Shown piece after piece: positions 7,231 through 13,779 of a stretch of 59,881 nt of DNA. The DNA lies in IMG/VR virus record IMGVR_UViG_3300020020_000032, positions 1-59,881 of that record; one strand, given 5' to 3'. The position numbers and the translations under genes were made by a program. The notes under the pieces were generated by a model that searched no databases, was not told the origin of the DNA, and saw only the letters and a program-made list of their open reading frames with translations. This stretch comes from a virus. The first letter of the stretch is position 1. Each line of letters starts with the position of its first letter.

Positions 7231-7539
7231 ATGGCAGGTCTTACAGCAGCGGATATCCAGGCACTTCTCAGCAAGACTCGTACCAAGGGTCAGTATGTCG
7301 TTCGTCTTAATGAGTTCATTGAGTCGGGCGAGATGGGTATCTGCGTTAACGAGCAGTGGGTAGAGTTTGCCGACAAGAAGGCTACCACGCTCAAGCAGGG
7401 CTTCGACAACGCGCGTGATAACAAGGAAGCTAACGAGGCTTCTGAGTTCGTGAAGGTTATCTCGAACGAGGATAAGGTTTACCTCGTTAACTTGCAGGTC
7501 GCAGGTCAGGAGCTTGGCGAGGAAGCTGTCGCCGCGTAA
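7231..7539 (+). CDS. probably abundant small protein, 102 aa
   Basis: Start at ATG 7231, with GGGAGGTCATAAA as SD; an in-frame ATG at 7156 would add a low-complexity leader of 25 residues. Codons are strongly biased to C-ending forms (TTC, AAC, GAC, ATC) unlike its neighbours, which usually marks high expression. It has its own promoter (7006) and is followed by a 17-bp hairpin. Sequence: LNEFIESGEMG, then TLKQGFDNAR and EDKVYLVNL, shared with the C-terminus of gene 5101-5586. Function not recognised. Confidence 0.75.
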   Translation: MAGLTAADIQALLSKTRTKGQYVVRLNEFIESGEMGICVNEQWVEFADKKATTLKQGFDNARDNKEANEASEFVKVISNEDKVYLVNLQVAGQELGEEAVAA

Positions 7540-7575
7540 CTAGTAACACAAGTAGGTCACTCGTTAAATCGGGTG

Positions 7576-7632
7576 GCTTACTAAGGGAGTAGGTGTCGGC
7601 AGTAGTGCCCATGATCTACTCCCTTAGTAAGC
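7576..7632 (+). terminator. 17-bp perfect hairpin, likely terminator or processing site
   Basis: 7576-7592 and 7616-7632 are perfect reverse complements (17 bp). The 23-base loop can form an inner GGCA/TGCC stem. There is no U-tract, so it may be a processing or stability element rather than a classic Rho-independent terminator. It lies just after the abundant-protein gene. Confidence 0.7.
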
Positions 7633-7656
7633 TAAGGAAAGGAGGGTCGCAGCCAA

Positions 7657-7827
7657 ATGACTACAATGGTTCGTAATCGGTTTGCTACTGTCCTTGTTAG
7701 GATTACTTGCGTCTGTTGCGGTTTGAAGTTTACCCGCGACATTGACGGCGATGAGGTGTATTGCGAGGATTGCGTTGATTGCTCGTTTATGCCAGATCAG
7801 TGTCCTAACGATCTCAACCGCTTCTAG
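7657..7827 (+). CDS. zinc-ribbon microprotein, 56 aa
   Basis: SD AAAGGAGGG upstream. Two CxxC pairs, CVCCG (residues 18-22) and CEDCVDC (about 37-43), predict a small zinc ribbon. Ends just before promoter P3. Confidence 0.65.
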   Translation: MTTMVRNRFATVLVRITCVCCGLKFTRDIDGDEVYCEDCVDCSFMPDQCPNDLNRF

Positions 7828-7832
7828 CACCC

Positions 7833-7861
7833 TTGACAAGCGCGGTGCATTGTGCTAGAAT
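7833..7861 (+). promoter_or_regulatory. sigma70-type promoter P3 with extended -10
   Basis: TTGACA at 7833-7838, a 17-base spacer and TAGAAT at 7856-7861 preceded by TTGTGC. Directly downstream of the previous stop; reads into a structured leader. Confidence 0.85.
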
Positions 7862-7901
7862 ATCGTTCGCCTGAGGGTTCTCCCGTTCCCACAGGTAGTA
7901 A

Positions 7902-7957
7902 GGGTTACGGGGGGTCGAGCGCATATGGGTAACTCTGATGCGCTCTCCCCCGTACCC
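7902..7957 (+). promoter_or_regulatory. large hairpin enclosing an SD and start codon
   Basis: GAGCGCAT (7917-7924) pairs perfectly with ATGCGCTC (7938-7945). An outer helix of about 11 bp joins 7902-7914 and 7947-7957, with one bulged T. The ATG at 7925 is the first loop base, and the G-rich SD candidate (7909-7914) is buried in the stem. This should hold translation of the gene at 7925 low unless the helix opens. It could instead act as an attenuator. Confidence 0.65.
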
Positions 7958-8326
7958 GATGAATTGTGCGCCAATTGTGGTAACTGGTTTAGTGAGCTTA
8001 ACGAAGAAACGGGATGGTGTCACAACTGCTCACCGCAAGTTGAGGTACGTGTAGAAAACTACTTACGGGTAAATGCAGATGAAATAGAACATTACCTTCT
8101 ACAAGGCAAATCAGTGAATCAAGCGATTGATTTACTTCATAAAGAAAACGGGAGAGTGAAGTGTCTGGTATGCGGGAACACGATAAAGAGAGCGAAGCGC
8201 ACAGCAATCTTTTGTCGGAAAACCCCGATGTGCAGAAAAATGAGCAGGAGGTACGTTTATCTGTACCGGGAGCAGGGCCTGTCGAAAGCGCAGGCTCTAG
8301 CGGAAATCCTCAGCGATTTAACCTAA
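7925..8326 (+). CDS. zinc-ribbon protein, possible DNA-binding, 133 aa
   Basis: CANCGNW (about residue 15) with CHNC (about 32) makes one zinc ribbon; CLVCG (about 80) with CRKTPMC (about 97) makes another. The C-terminus EQGLSKAQALAEIL looks helical. First gene after promoter P3; its start lies in a hairpin loop. The last 166 bases overlap another gene in a different frame. Confidence 0.65.
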   Translation: MGNSDALSPVPDELCANCGNWFSELNEETGWCHNCSPQVEVRVENYLRVNADEIEHYLLQGKSVNQAIDLLHKENGRVKCLVCGNTIKRAKRTAIFCRKTPMCRKMSRRYVYLYREQGLSKAQALAEILSDLT

Positions 8327-8559
8327 TCAAGATTATCAGTGGTGGTCAGGTTGGCGCTGATATCGCAGCTTTGAGAGCTGCCAAGTCTTTAGGTGTTGAA
8401 ACCGGAGGTTACATGCCTCACGGTTATAAAACAGCACAGGGCAATAAGCCTGAGTATGCTGAGTTGTATGGCATGTTTACTACTGTGTCAGAAGATTACC
8501 CTCAGCATACTCAGGCTTCGCACTTCACACAATGTGAGGAAATCCGATGGTACGCTTAG
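8161..8559 (+). CDS. YpsA/SLOG-like protein, 5' part of a frameshifted gene
   Basis: From about residue 56 the product reads IKIISGGQVGADIAALRAAK and TGGYMPHGYKT, matching the Rossmann-like SLOG family called putative molybdenum carrier (YpsA-like), typical start ISGGQTGVDRAAL. The frame closes at 8559, and the expected continuation NVRKSDGT lies one base out of register. The start (GTG 8161 or ATG 8170, with GGGAGAG upstream) gives a long overlap with the previous gene and a low-complexity leader. Members are thought to bind nucleotides. Confidence 0.6.
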   Translation: MSGMREHDKESEAHSNLLSENPDVQKNEQEVRLSVPGAGPVESAGSSGNPQRFNLIKIISGGQVGADIAALRAAKSLGVETGGYMPHGYKTAQGNKPEYAELYGMFTTVSEDYPQHTQASHFTQCEEIRWYA

Positions 8560-8803
8560 AATCGCGTACAACTTCGATAGTTATGGTGAGCGCGCAACGC
8601 TGCGCGAAATCTACAAGTGGAGTAAACCGCACTATGACGTTAATCCCAGGAACTTCTCTCAAGATGAAATCCGAAACGTCGTAGATTGGTTGCTTGACCA
8701 CGATATCAGAATTCTCAACGTGGCTGGCAACGCGAAGCCAGAGATTGAACCTTTCGTAGAGATGTTCATTGTGAGTTTGATTAGAGAAGGAAGGAGACAT
8801 TGA
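8534..8803 (+). CDS. YpsA/SLOG-like protein, 3' part of a frameshifted gene
   Basis: This frame continues the family from NVRKSDGTLRIAYNF, then TLREIYKWSKPH and VVDWLLDHDIRILNVAGNAK, the usual C-terminal half of YpsA-like proteins. A +1 shift somewhere in about 8505-8535 restores a full-length protein. A GTG at 8534 could start it independently. Either a broken gene, a sequencing indel or recoding. Confidence 0.55.
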   Translation: MRKSDGTLRIAYNFDSYGERATLREIYKWSKPHYDVNPRNFSQDEIRNVVDWLLDHDIRILNVAGNAKPEIEPFVEMFIVSLIREGRRH

Positions 8804-8807
8804 TTAC

Positions 8808-9101
8808 ATGAGCGGTGGTAGTTTCAACTACTTGTCCTATAAGGACATTGACGATCTTTGGTATGGTGCTGGTCCCGAATGGGATTGGATGCTTGACGAG
8901 CTTGATAAACTTTGTCCAGAAGCGGCGGTTAATATGCGTAAGATTAAAACCGATCATGACGAGTTTATCAAGCAGAACCAATCGTTATGGAATGATCTGC
9001 AACCAGTTCTTCATGCTGTAGAATGGTGGCGTTCTAACGATTGGGGTAAAGATCAAGTAGACGAAGCAATCCAGACGTATCACGAAAGAAAAACGGGATG
9101 A
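8808..9101 (+). CDS. MSGGSFNY-family phage protein, 97 aa
   Basis: SD AAGGAGACA upstream. N-terminal MSGGSFNYL is the hallmark of a small conserved phage family of unknown function. Acidic and Trp-rich with a helical C-terminus. Confidence 0.7.
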   Translation: MSGGSFNYLSYKDIDDLWYGAGPEWDWMLDELDKLCPEAAVNMRKIKTDHDEFIKQNQSLWNDLQPVLHAVEWWRSNDWGKDQVDEAIQTYHERKTG

Positions 9102-9316
9102 ACTACGATAGAAATGCGCCTAATCTAGTTGCAGATGATAAGGGTAACATCATGGGTTGGGTGATTCAGTGGAACTATCATGGAGTAGGAGAAGCCATCG
9201 TGCAATTCTTCGATGGTTCTGCTGACTCAGCTTTGGTTAGAGAACTAAACTTTCCGAATGGTAGAGAGGAAGCATACGAATGGCTGAACGCCAAGGAGAG
9301 GAATTCGATAGGATGA
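9098..9316 (+). CDS. hypothetical protein, 72 aa
   Basis: ATGA coupling. Contains GWVIQWNYHGVGEA and a helical C-terminus with EEAYEWLNAKER. Unknown function. Confidence 0.6.
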   Translation: MNYDRNAPNLVADDKGNIMGWVIQWNYHGVGEAIVQFFDGSADSALVRELNFPNGREEAYEWLNAKERNSIG

Positions 9317-9534
9317 ATAAAATCAAGATAGAAGTCGATGAATTTACGGCTGAGTATGCTGGTTGCGGTTCGCACAGAATTCTACTTAGAATGGAAATGA
9401 GCGATGAAAGTGTGGCTGTTTGGCATGATAGACTTACTAGGATTATCGAAGGCAGGAAGTCTATCGAAGAGGAACGTCTGGAACAGGAAGCCAAGCTTGC
9501 ACAAGAACAAAGGGATAGAGGGCTGTTAGCATGA
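9313..9534 (+). CDS. hypothetical coiled-coil protein, 73 aa
   Basis: Start at ATG 9313 overlapping the previous TGA; GAGAGG upstream. The C-terminal half is a charged helix (EEERLEQEAKLAQEQRDRG). Unknown function. Confidence 0.6.
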   Translation: MNKIKIEVDEFTAEYAGCGSHRILLRMEMSDESVAVWHDRLTRIIEGRKSIEEERLEQEAKLAQEQRDRGLLA

Positions 9535-9704
9535 CGGTCGATGAGCTAGTTACTAAGCTAGCAAAACCCATCATGGTATATCGTTTTGCGAAAGCACAGC
9601 ATAATCGCAAAGGTGCAAATAAACGAATGGTAAATGCCATGCGTGAAATTGATGAAATCATACGGGAGTATGCTTTTGAGCATATCGACACGGAAGGAGG
9701 TTAA
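9531..9704 (+). CDS. hypothetical basic helical protein, 57 aa
   Basis: ATGA overlap with the previous gene. Basic, helical (FAKAQHNRKGANKRMVNAMR). Its 3' end contains GGAAGGAGG, the SD for the next gene. Unknown. Confidence 0.55.
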   Translation: MTVDELVTKLAKPIMVYRFAKAQHNRKGANKRMVNAMREIDEIIREYAFEHIDTEGG

Positions 9705-9965
9705 ATGAGTATATTCAAACAAGGGACTGTAACTTTGGGAGCGCAGAATTTAGCTCATATTCATCACGATCTTTATCAAGAATCGGAACAGACTATGTTG
9801 GACGCTCCTGTGGGAAATTGGTATTCTCTTTCCAGGCATGATAGAATGGTTCTTTCTAAAGCCATGCAATTGATGCTAGATCAGGGATTTATTGAGTTCG
9901 GTCCAAATCACAAACCAATACTTGTTAAAGCACACGCTGTAAAGCATAATTGGGAGCGAAAATGA
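9705..9965 (+). CDS. hypothetical protein, 86 aa
   Basis: Strong SD (AAGGAGG) and ATG directly after the previous stop. Reads FKQGTVTLGAQNLAHIHHDL. Possibly winged-helix-like in length and pattern (LSKAMQLMLDQGFIEF), but this is weak. Coupled by ATGA to the helicase. Confidence 0.6.
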   Translation: MSIFKQGTVTLGAQNLAHIHHDLYQESEQTMLDAPVGNWYSLSRHDRMVLSKAMQLMLDQGFIEFGPNHKPILVKAHAVKHNWERK

Positions 9966-11317
9966 CAGTGCAACGTAAGCCCATCTTGAAGAAGAAACCG
10001 AGTGGCAAGTTCAAGATGCATGACTTCCAACGGGAGGACATAGACATTCTAGCAGAGCGTGATGCCTCAGCTAACTGGTCTGAAATGGGAGCTATGAAAA
10101 CGACCACAGTTGAGTGGTTGTGGCAGAAGAAACTCAAGCACATACCCAATCCTCGAGTTTTGGTTATCACAACTAAGACAGGTAAAGGTACATACTTTGA
10201 GTCTCTAGCTGAGGTGCTCCCCGAGTGGGACGTATTCACGGTTAACACGACTAAGACTAATATGGTGATTGGGCCTAAGCCTGTTCCAATTAACGTGAAG
10301 TTGCCTGATCCTTTGTACTTTAGGCCGGTGGTAGTTGTAGCACACTATCACTGTTTCACCAACAATGCTTGCATTCCAAAGCAAGTAATGGGTGAGAATG
10401 GTTTGCCCATTCTCAGGGATGATGGTAAGTTTGAAATGACTGAGCCACCCTGTCTCAACTTGCTCTTGAGTCATTGGGATTTCATCGTTGTTGATGAAGC
10501 CCATAGAATCAAGAATCGTGATGCTCAGTGGACTCAGAACATCAAGAAGCTAAAGGCTCCAATGAAGCATATTATGACGGGAACCGGATTCGTCAACAAT
10601 CCGTCAGAAATTTGGAGTCTGTTGAATTTTCTATTCCCCGACGTTTATACATCGGAAGAAAAGTTTAGGAAGCATTACTGCGAAATTGAGAACTACTCAG
10701 GGTACGAAAAGATTGTGGGCATCAAGCCACAAGCGGAGGATGAGTTTAGGGAGTTGGTTAGAACAGTTGGTGTACGTCGAACTATGCTTGAGTGCTTTCC
10801 TGGTATTGGAGAGCCTATCGAGACTATCGTACCTGTCGATCTAAACCCAACACAGAGGCGTATGTATGTAGAGTTGGCTGAGATGCTACATACGCTTGAC
10901 CAACAGGGTGAGCCTCTGCATAGCCCGAACGTGTTGTCTATGCTCAATAGGCTCCGACAGATTTGTGTCGCAACCCCTCAGGTCATTGATGATTACTATG
11001 ATTACAAGGAGGAACGACGCATTATCAAGGTCAAGCTGGTTGAGCCTAGTTCCAAACTCGATGCTACGATGGAGATTATCGAAGGTCTAGAGTGGGATAA
11101 GGAACGTAAGGATCAAGTGGTGGTGTTCTCTAACTTCAAGGACCCACTTGCACTTCTTGAAACTCGTCTTGAGAAAGCGAAGATTCCTTATATCCGTTTG
11201 CTCTCTGAAATGAATGAACAGAAGCGTTACGAGTTGTGGCATGATGTTTGGCCTCAAAAAGAGCATCAGGTGTTCTTGAGTACCCTGGATTTGGGTAGCG
11301 AGAGAACACCTGATTAA
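9962..11317 (+). CDS. SNF2/superfamily 2 helicase, N-terminal part (frame interrupted)
   Basis: 451 aa from ATG 9962 (ATGA overlap). Motifs: Walker A-like SEMGAMKTTT (about residue 39, Met in place of the usual Gly/Leu), VVDEAHRIKN (about 176), motif III MTGTG (about 204), then a second RecA lobe with VVVFSNFKDPL. The frame ends in LDLGSERTPD, at motif V. Motif VI (IGRVYRPGQ) is one base out of frame downstream. SNF2-type ATPases translocate on duplex DNA; phage members sit in replication or recombination modules. Full function needs both parts. Confidence 0.8.
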   Translation: MTVQRKPILKKKPSGKFKMHDFQREDIDILAERDASANWSEMGAMKTTTVEWLWQKKLKHIPNPRVLVITTKTGKGTYFESLAEVLPEWDVFTVNTTKTNMVIGPKPVPINVKLPDPLYFRPVVVVAHYHCFTNNACIPKQVMGENGLPILRDDGKFEMTEPPCLNLLLSHWDFIVVDEAHRIKNRDAQWTQNIKKLKAPMKHIMTGTGFVNNPSEIWSLLNFLFPDVYTSEEKFRKHYCEIENYSGYEKIVGIKPQAEDEFRELVRTVGVRRTMLECFPGIGEPIETIVPVDLNPTQRRMYVELAEMLHTLDQQGEPLHSPNVLSMLNRLRQICVATPQVIDDYYDYKEERRIIKVKLVEPSSKLDATMEIIEGLEWDKERKDQVVVFSNFKDPLALLETRLEKAKIPYIRLLSEMNEQKRYELWHDVWPQKEHQVFLSTLDLGSERTPD

Positions 11318-11366
11318 CCTAACGTCTGCTCACAGGGCTATCTTTCTAGATCAGCATTGGTCGCCA

Positions 11367-11579
11367 GTGAAGAACACGCAGGCTATCGGTCGTGTGTATC
11401 GTCCGGGGCAAACAGCGGTTGCACAACTTATCTACATCAGAGCAGACGGCACCACAGATAACAGGGTACTCGACAAACAAGTAACCACGAAGGGTTGGTT
11501 CAAACAAATCTTCGGTGAGCCTGACCAGGAGGATGAAGATGAGGAAGTGGATAATCAAGAAACTGATGCGACCGAGTGA
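11367..11579 (+). CDS. SNF2 helicase, C-terminal part
   Basis: Homology to motif V starts upstream of the GTG at 11367: the frame from about 11304 reads EHLINLTSAHRAIFLDQHWS. It continues QAIGRVYRPGQTAVAQLIYI (motif VI), then an acidic tail (DQEDEDEEVDNQETD). A single +1 shift in 11300-11318 joins it to the upstream part. Independent translation from GTG 11367 would lack motif V and be inactive alone. Confidence 0.7.
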   Translation: MKNTQAIGRVYRPGQTAVAQLIYIRADGTTDNRVLDKQVTTKGWFKQIFGEPDQEDEDEEVDNQETDATE

Positions 11580-11673
11580 TTTACAGGGTGGGGATACTTG
11601 TCCCTCCTGTAACAGAACTCTACCTAAATACCTCGTTAATATGTTTGGTCCAGTAAAGGCGCCGCAAAGATGA
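11539..11673 (+). CDS. basic microprotein with CxxC, 44 aa
   Basis: CCAGGAGG upstream is a strong SD. Overlaps the helicase tail in another frame. Basic N-terminus (RKWIIKKLMRPS) and one CPSC. ATGA coupling to the next gene. Confidence 0.5.
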   Translation: MRKWIIKKLMRPSDLQGGDTCPSCNRTLPKYLVNMFGPVKAPQR

Positions 11674-11876
11674 TTCGCAGGAACTATAGTCTGATTCATA
11701 GAAACGGTAGAGGCGAGGTTCATTTAGGTAATGGTAAAATTGCTGTGTGGCTAGATGAAAAGGATGCTATAGATATGGCTCATCATTATGGCCCGTCCGA
11801 TAGATTCTATGACGAATTGATGTACGCAGTTAAGCTGGCCTATCCAAAGGAAGACGAAGATGATACGAGTTCTTAG
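11670..11876 (+). CDS. hypothetical protein, 68 aa
   Basis: ATGA start. N-terminal beta hairpin (NYSLIHRNGRGEVHLGNGKI), C-terminal helix and acidic tail. Unknown function. Confidence 0.6.
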   Translation: MIRRNYSLIHRNGRGEVHLGNGKIAVWLDEKDAIDMAHHYGPSDRFYDELMYAVKLAYPKEDEDDTSS

Positions 11877-12033
11877 AATTCTTGAATACAAGTATGCGAG
11901 TCCTGAGCAAGCCGAAAAAGATATGGAGCATTGGACAGTTCCAGCTAATGGAACGTACGAGATGGGAGTTACTGGAAAGACTATCAAATCGGCCATAATT
12001 ATGGACTTGAACTTTGAGGAGGAAGTCGAATGA
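11860..12033 (+). CDS. hypothetical protein, 57 aa
   Basis: Overlaps neighbours at both ends; SD GGAAGACGAAG is weak. Ends DLNFEEEVE, whose coding sequence contains GAGGAGG, the SD for the next gene. Unknown. Confidence 0.55.
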   Translation: MIRVLRILEYKYASPEQAEKDMEHWTVPANGTYEMGVTGKTIKSAIIMDLNFEEEVE

Positions 12034-12533
12034 GCGAGCAGCAGAAAGCAAAGCTTCTCTACGAGGAAAGCGATCTGCGTGGCTTGTATGACGCCCTCAC
12101 AGCCGCCCATGCTCAGAAGGAGGAGCTACGGGAGGCTTGGCTTGAGCGTAGACGCTCGCTTGAAGACGATATCGGGGAACTGATAGCTCGGGAGGAGGGG
12201 CTACGGAAGATGCTTTACCGGGCTGAATATGCGGCTCGTGCCCAAGAAAATCAGGGAAACGAAGGGGATGCTGACGCTATTCGTCGTGATGCGATGCGCT
12301 CGGCACTTGGCCTTGGAATAGGTGAGTCACTTCCTGCTATAGCCGACCAGGGAGCCTCACCCGTTAAGTGCCCGGACTGTTACGGCAAGGGGCTAACAGA
12401 CCAGGATGATGGCCTTGGAATTCTGCTTAACGTGGATGGCAGCACAACCGAGTGCCGTACGTGCCGAGGTTCAGGGGTGGCCTCATCCGGTAAGGACAAG
12501 GCTAAGGGTGCGATCAACGATTGGAGTTTCTAA
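12030..12533 (+). CDS. coiled-coil protein with DnaJ-type zinc-finger motifs, 167 aa
   Basis: Residues 1-75 form a long charged helix (AHAQKEELREAWLERRRS). The C-terminal part has CPDCYGKG (about 115) and CRTCRGSG (about 142), which are DnaJ CxxCxGxG repeats, so a zinc-binding protein is likely. Its coding sequence is GC-richer than its neighbours, as is the unrelated gene at 26648, suggesting a different origin. Possible chaperone-like or nucleic-acid role (inference). Confidence 0.7.
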   Translation: MSEQQKAKLLYEESDLRGLYDALTAAHAQKEELREAWLERRRSLEDDIGELIAREEGLRKMLYRAEYAARAQENQGNEGDADAIRRDAMRSALGLGIGESLPAIADQGASPVKCPDCYGKGLTDQDDGLGILLNVDGSTTECRTCRGSGVASSGKDKAKGAINDWSF

Positions 12534-12820
12534 TGACCAAGAGTATCGCACAAACACGTAGAGAAATAGTTGCTAACGATCCTCCTATTGAAGCTGGTCA
12601 GATTTGGAGAGGCTACGATAATAGAGGTAGGATTCTTAGATCAATCAGAATCCTGGGCTTATATCCTGATGGAGAAGAAGCATTACATAGCAGGGCTGAA
12701 CCCGGTAATCTGTGGCTGTATGAAGATCAAGGTAAAGGTTTGTTAAAAACTTCTGTAGGATACATCAGCGTGTGTCCAGAATTTAATCTAAGGTACGTCT
12801 TTCGCTTGAAGAAAGATTAA
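12533..12820 (+). CDS. hypothetical protein, 95 aa
   Basis: TAATG coupling at 12533. Contains PPIEAGQIWRGYDNRGRILR, resembling an SH3-like barrel seen in small phage proteins (inference). Unknown function. Confidence 0.6.
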   Translation: MTKSIAQTRREIVANDPPIEAGQIWRGYDNRGRILRSIRILGLYPDGEEALHSRAEPGNLWLYEDQGKGLLKTSVGYISVCPEFNLRYVFRLKKD

Positions 12821-12821
12821 A

Positions 12822-13142
12822 TTGCATACTCTAACACGAGGACAGGTTTTTACTCAGCCTGACGTAGACGACGGAAGTACAAATGATTTTGATGGTTGGT
12901 ATTGTATCAAGACTGACCCCTATCCTTGTCCTGTGTGTAATGTAGTTGTTCACTACTGTACAGTGGATCACAAGATCATTGTATTTCCTGAAAAGGACAA
13001 TCCCAAACTACTAGAGCTAGCAGCTTGGTGTCAGGGAAATAACCCGTTGGGACTTAATCGTAATCCGAAGGTAATGGAGTACGAAAAGTCAATGGGGCCT
13101 TGCATCAGTTACTACGACTTTGAATACATACGTCATTCGTGA
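12822..13142 (+). CDS. hypothetical Cys-rich protein, 106 aa
   Basis: TTG start one base after the previous stop. CPVCNVVVHYC near residue 36 is a possible zinc site with later Cys residues. Starts TLTRGQVFTQPDVDDG. Not recognised. Confidence 0.55.
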   Translation: MHTLTRGQVFTQPDVDDGSTNDFDGWYCIKTDPYPCPVCNVVVHYCTVDHKIIVFPEKDNPKLLELAAWCQGNNPLGLNRNPKVMEYEKSMGPCISYYDFEYIRHS

Positions 13143-13151
13143 AAGGATAAC

Positions 13152-13307
13152 ATGGAAGAACTTATGAGTCAGATTCAGGAAGCCATTGAGTTTTTGATTA
13201 ATGGTGGTGCTAATAGAATTGATACTAAGGCAGGAGCTAGGGTGTTTTGGGTTGGTTCTATGATAAGAATCGACATTGATCCCGATACTATCAGAAACTT
13301 GGGGTGA
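13152..13307 (+). CDS. hypothetical protein, 51 aa
   Basis: SD GAAAGGATAAC before ATG. Helical start (EELMSQIQEAIEFLINGG) then a beta hairpin (VFWVGSMIRIDID). Unknown. Confidence 0.55.
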   Translation: MEELMSQIQEAIEFLINGGANRIDTKAGARVFWVGSMIRIDIDPDTIRNLG

Positions 13308-13311
13308 GAAA

Positions 13312-13731
13312 ATGACATCACTATGGAAAATATGGACGGCGGGAGTTGCTATTACTGTGGTTGTTCTAGCATTGGTTATGTCGTTCGTTTTTGGTACGTG
13401 GTACGTAAGCAAGGGTATTAGTCGTTATCAGAAACGAGCAGACGCTAACAACAACGTGAGAGTAAGTGAAATTCAGATTCGCAACCAGCGGCAGCGTGTT
13501 CAGATTGCCAAGCAGAGGGCCGAGATTAGATATCAGGAGGCTCTCGGTATTCGTAGATCACAGGATGCCATCGCCAGGACTCTGACACCGTTGTACGTCC
13601 AGCATGAAGCTATCGAGGCTCAGGTGGAAATGGCTAAGTCAGATAACCATTCGATTATCTGGGCACCTACAGGAGCTAATGGTGTACCACTTGTCTCTAC
13701 TTTCGATGTTCAAAGGTTCGGCCAGAAATAA
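13312..13731 (+). CDS. membrane-anchored coiled-coil protein, 139 aa
   Basis: Start at ATG 13312. Residues 9-31 are a TM helix (AGVAITVVVLALVMSFVFGT), followed by a long helix (RNQRQRVQIAKQRAEIRYQE) and a more polar C-terminus. Predicted type II or N-in membrane protein with a soluble coiled coil. Function unknown; last gene before promoter P4. Confidence 0.65.
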   Translation: MTSLWKIWTAGVAITVVVLALVMSFVFGTWYVSKGISRYQKRADANNNVRVSEIQIRNQRQRVQIAKQRAEIRYQEALGIRRSQDAIARTLTPLYVQHEAIEAQVEMAKSDNHSIIWAPTGANGVPLVSTFDVQRFGQK

Positions 13732-13744
13732 CAGGTTAAGGGAC

Positions 13745-13773
13745 TTGACAAACGCTCTCGGTTGTGCTAGAGT
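13745..13773 (+). promoter_or_regulatory. sigma70-type promoter P4 with extended -10
   Basis: TTGACA at 13745-13750, a 17-base spacer and TAGAGT at 13768-13773 preceded by GTTGTGC. Only 14 bases after the previous stop. It drives the structured region 13780-14310 and probably the nuclease gene at 14388. Confidence 0.8.
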
Positions 13774-13779
13774 TCCGGG

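Noticed and set aside
11280-11318. Programmed +1 frameshift in the helicase
   Set aside because: No known +1 slippery motif (rare codon or stop context such as CUU-UGA) is apparent; kept only as one possibility beside an indel.
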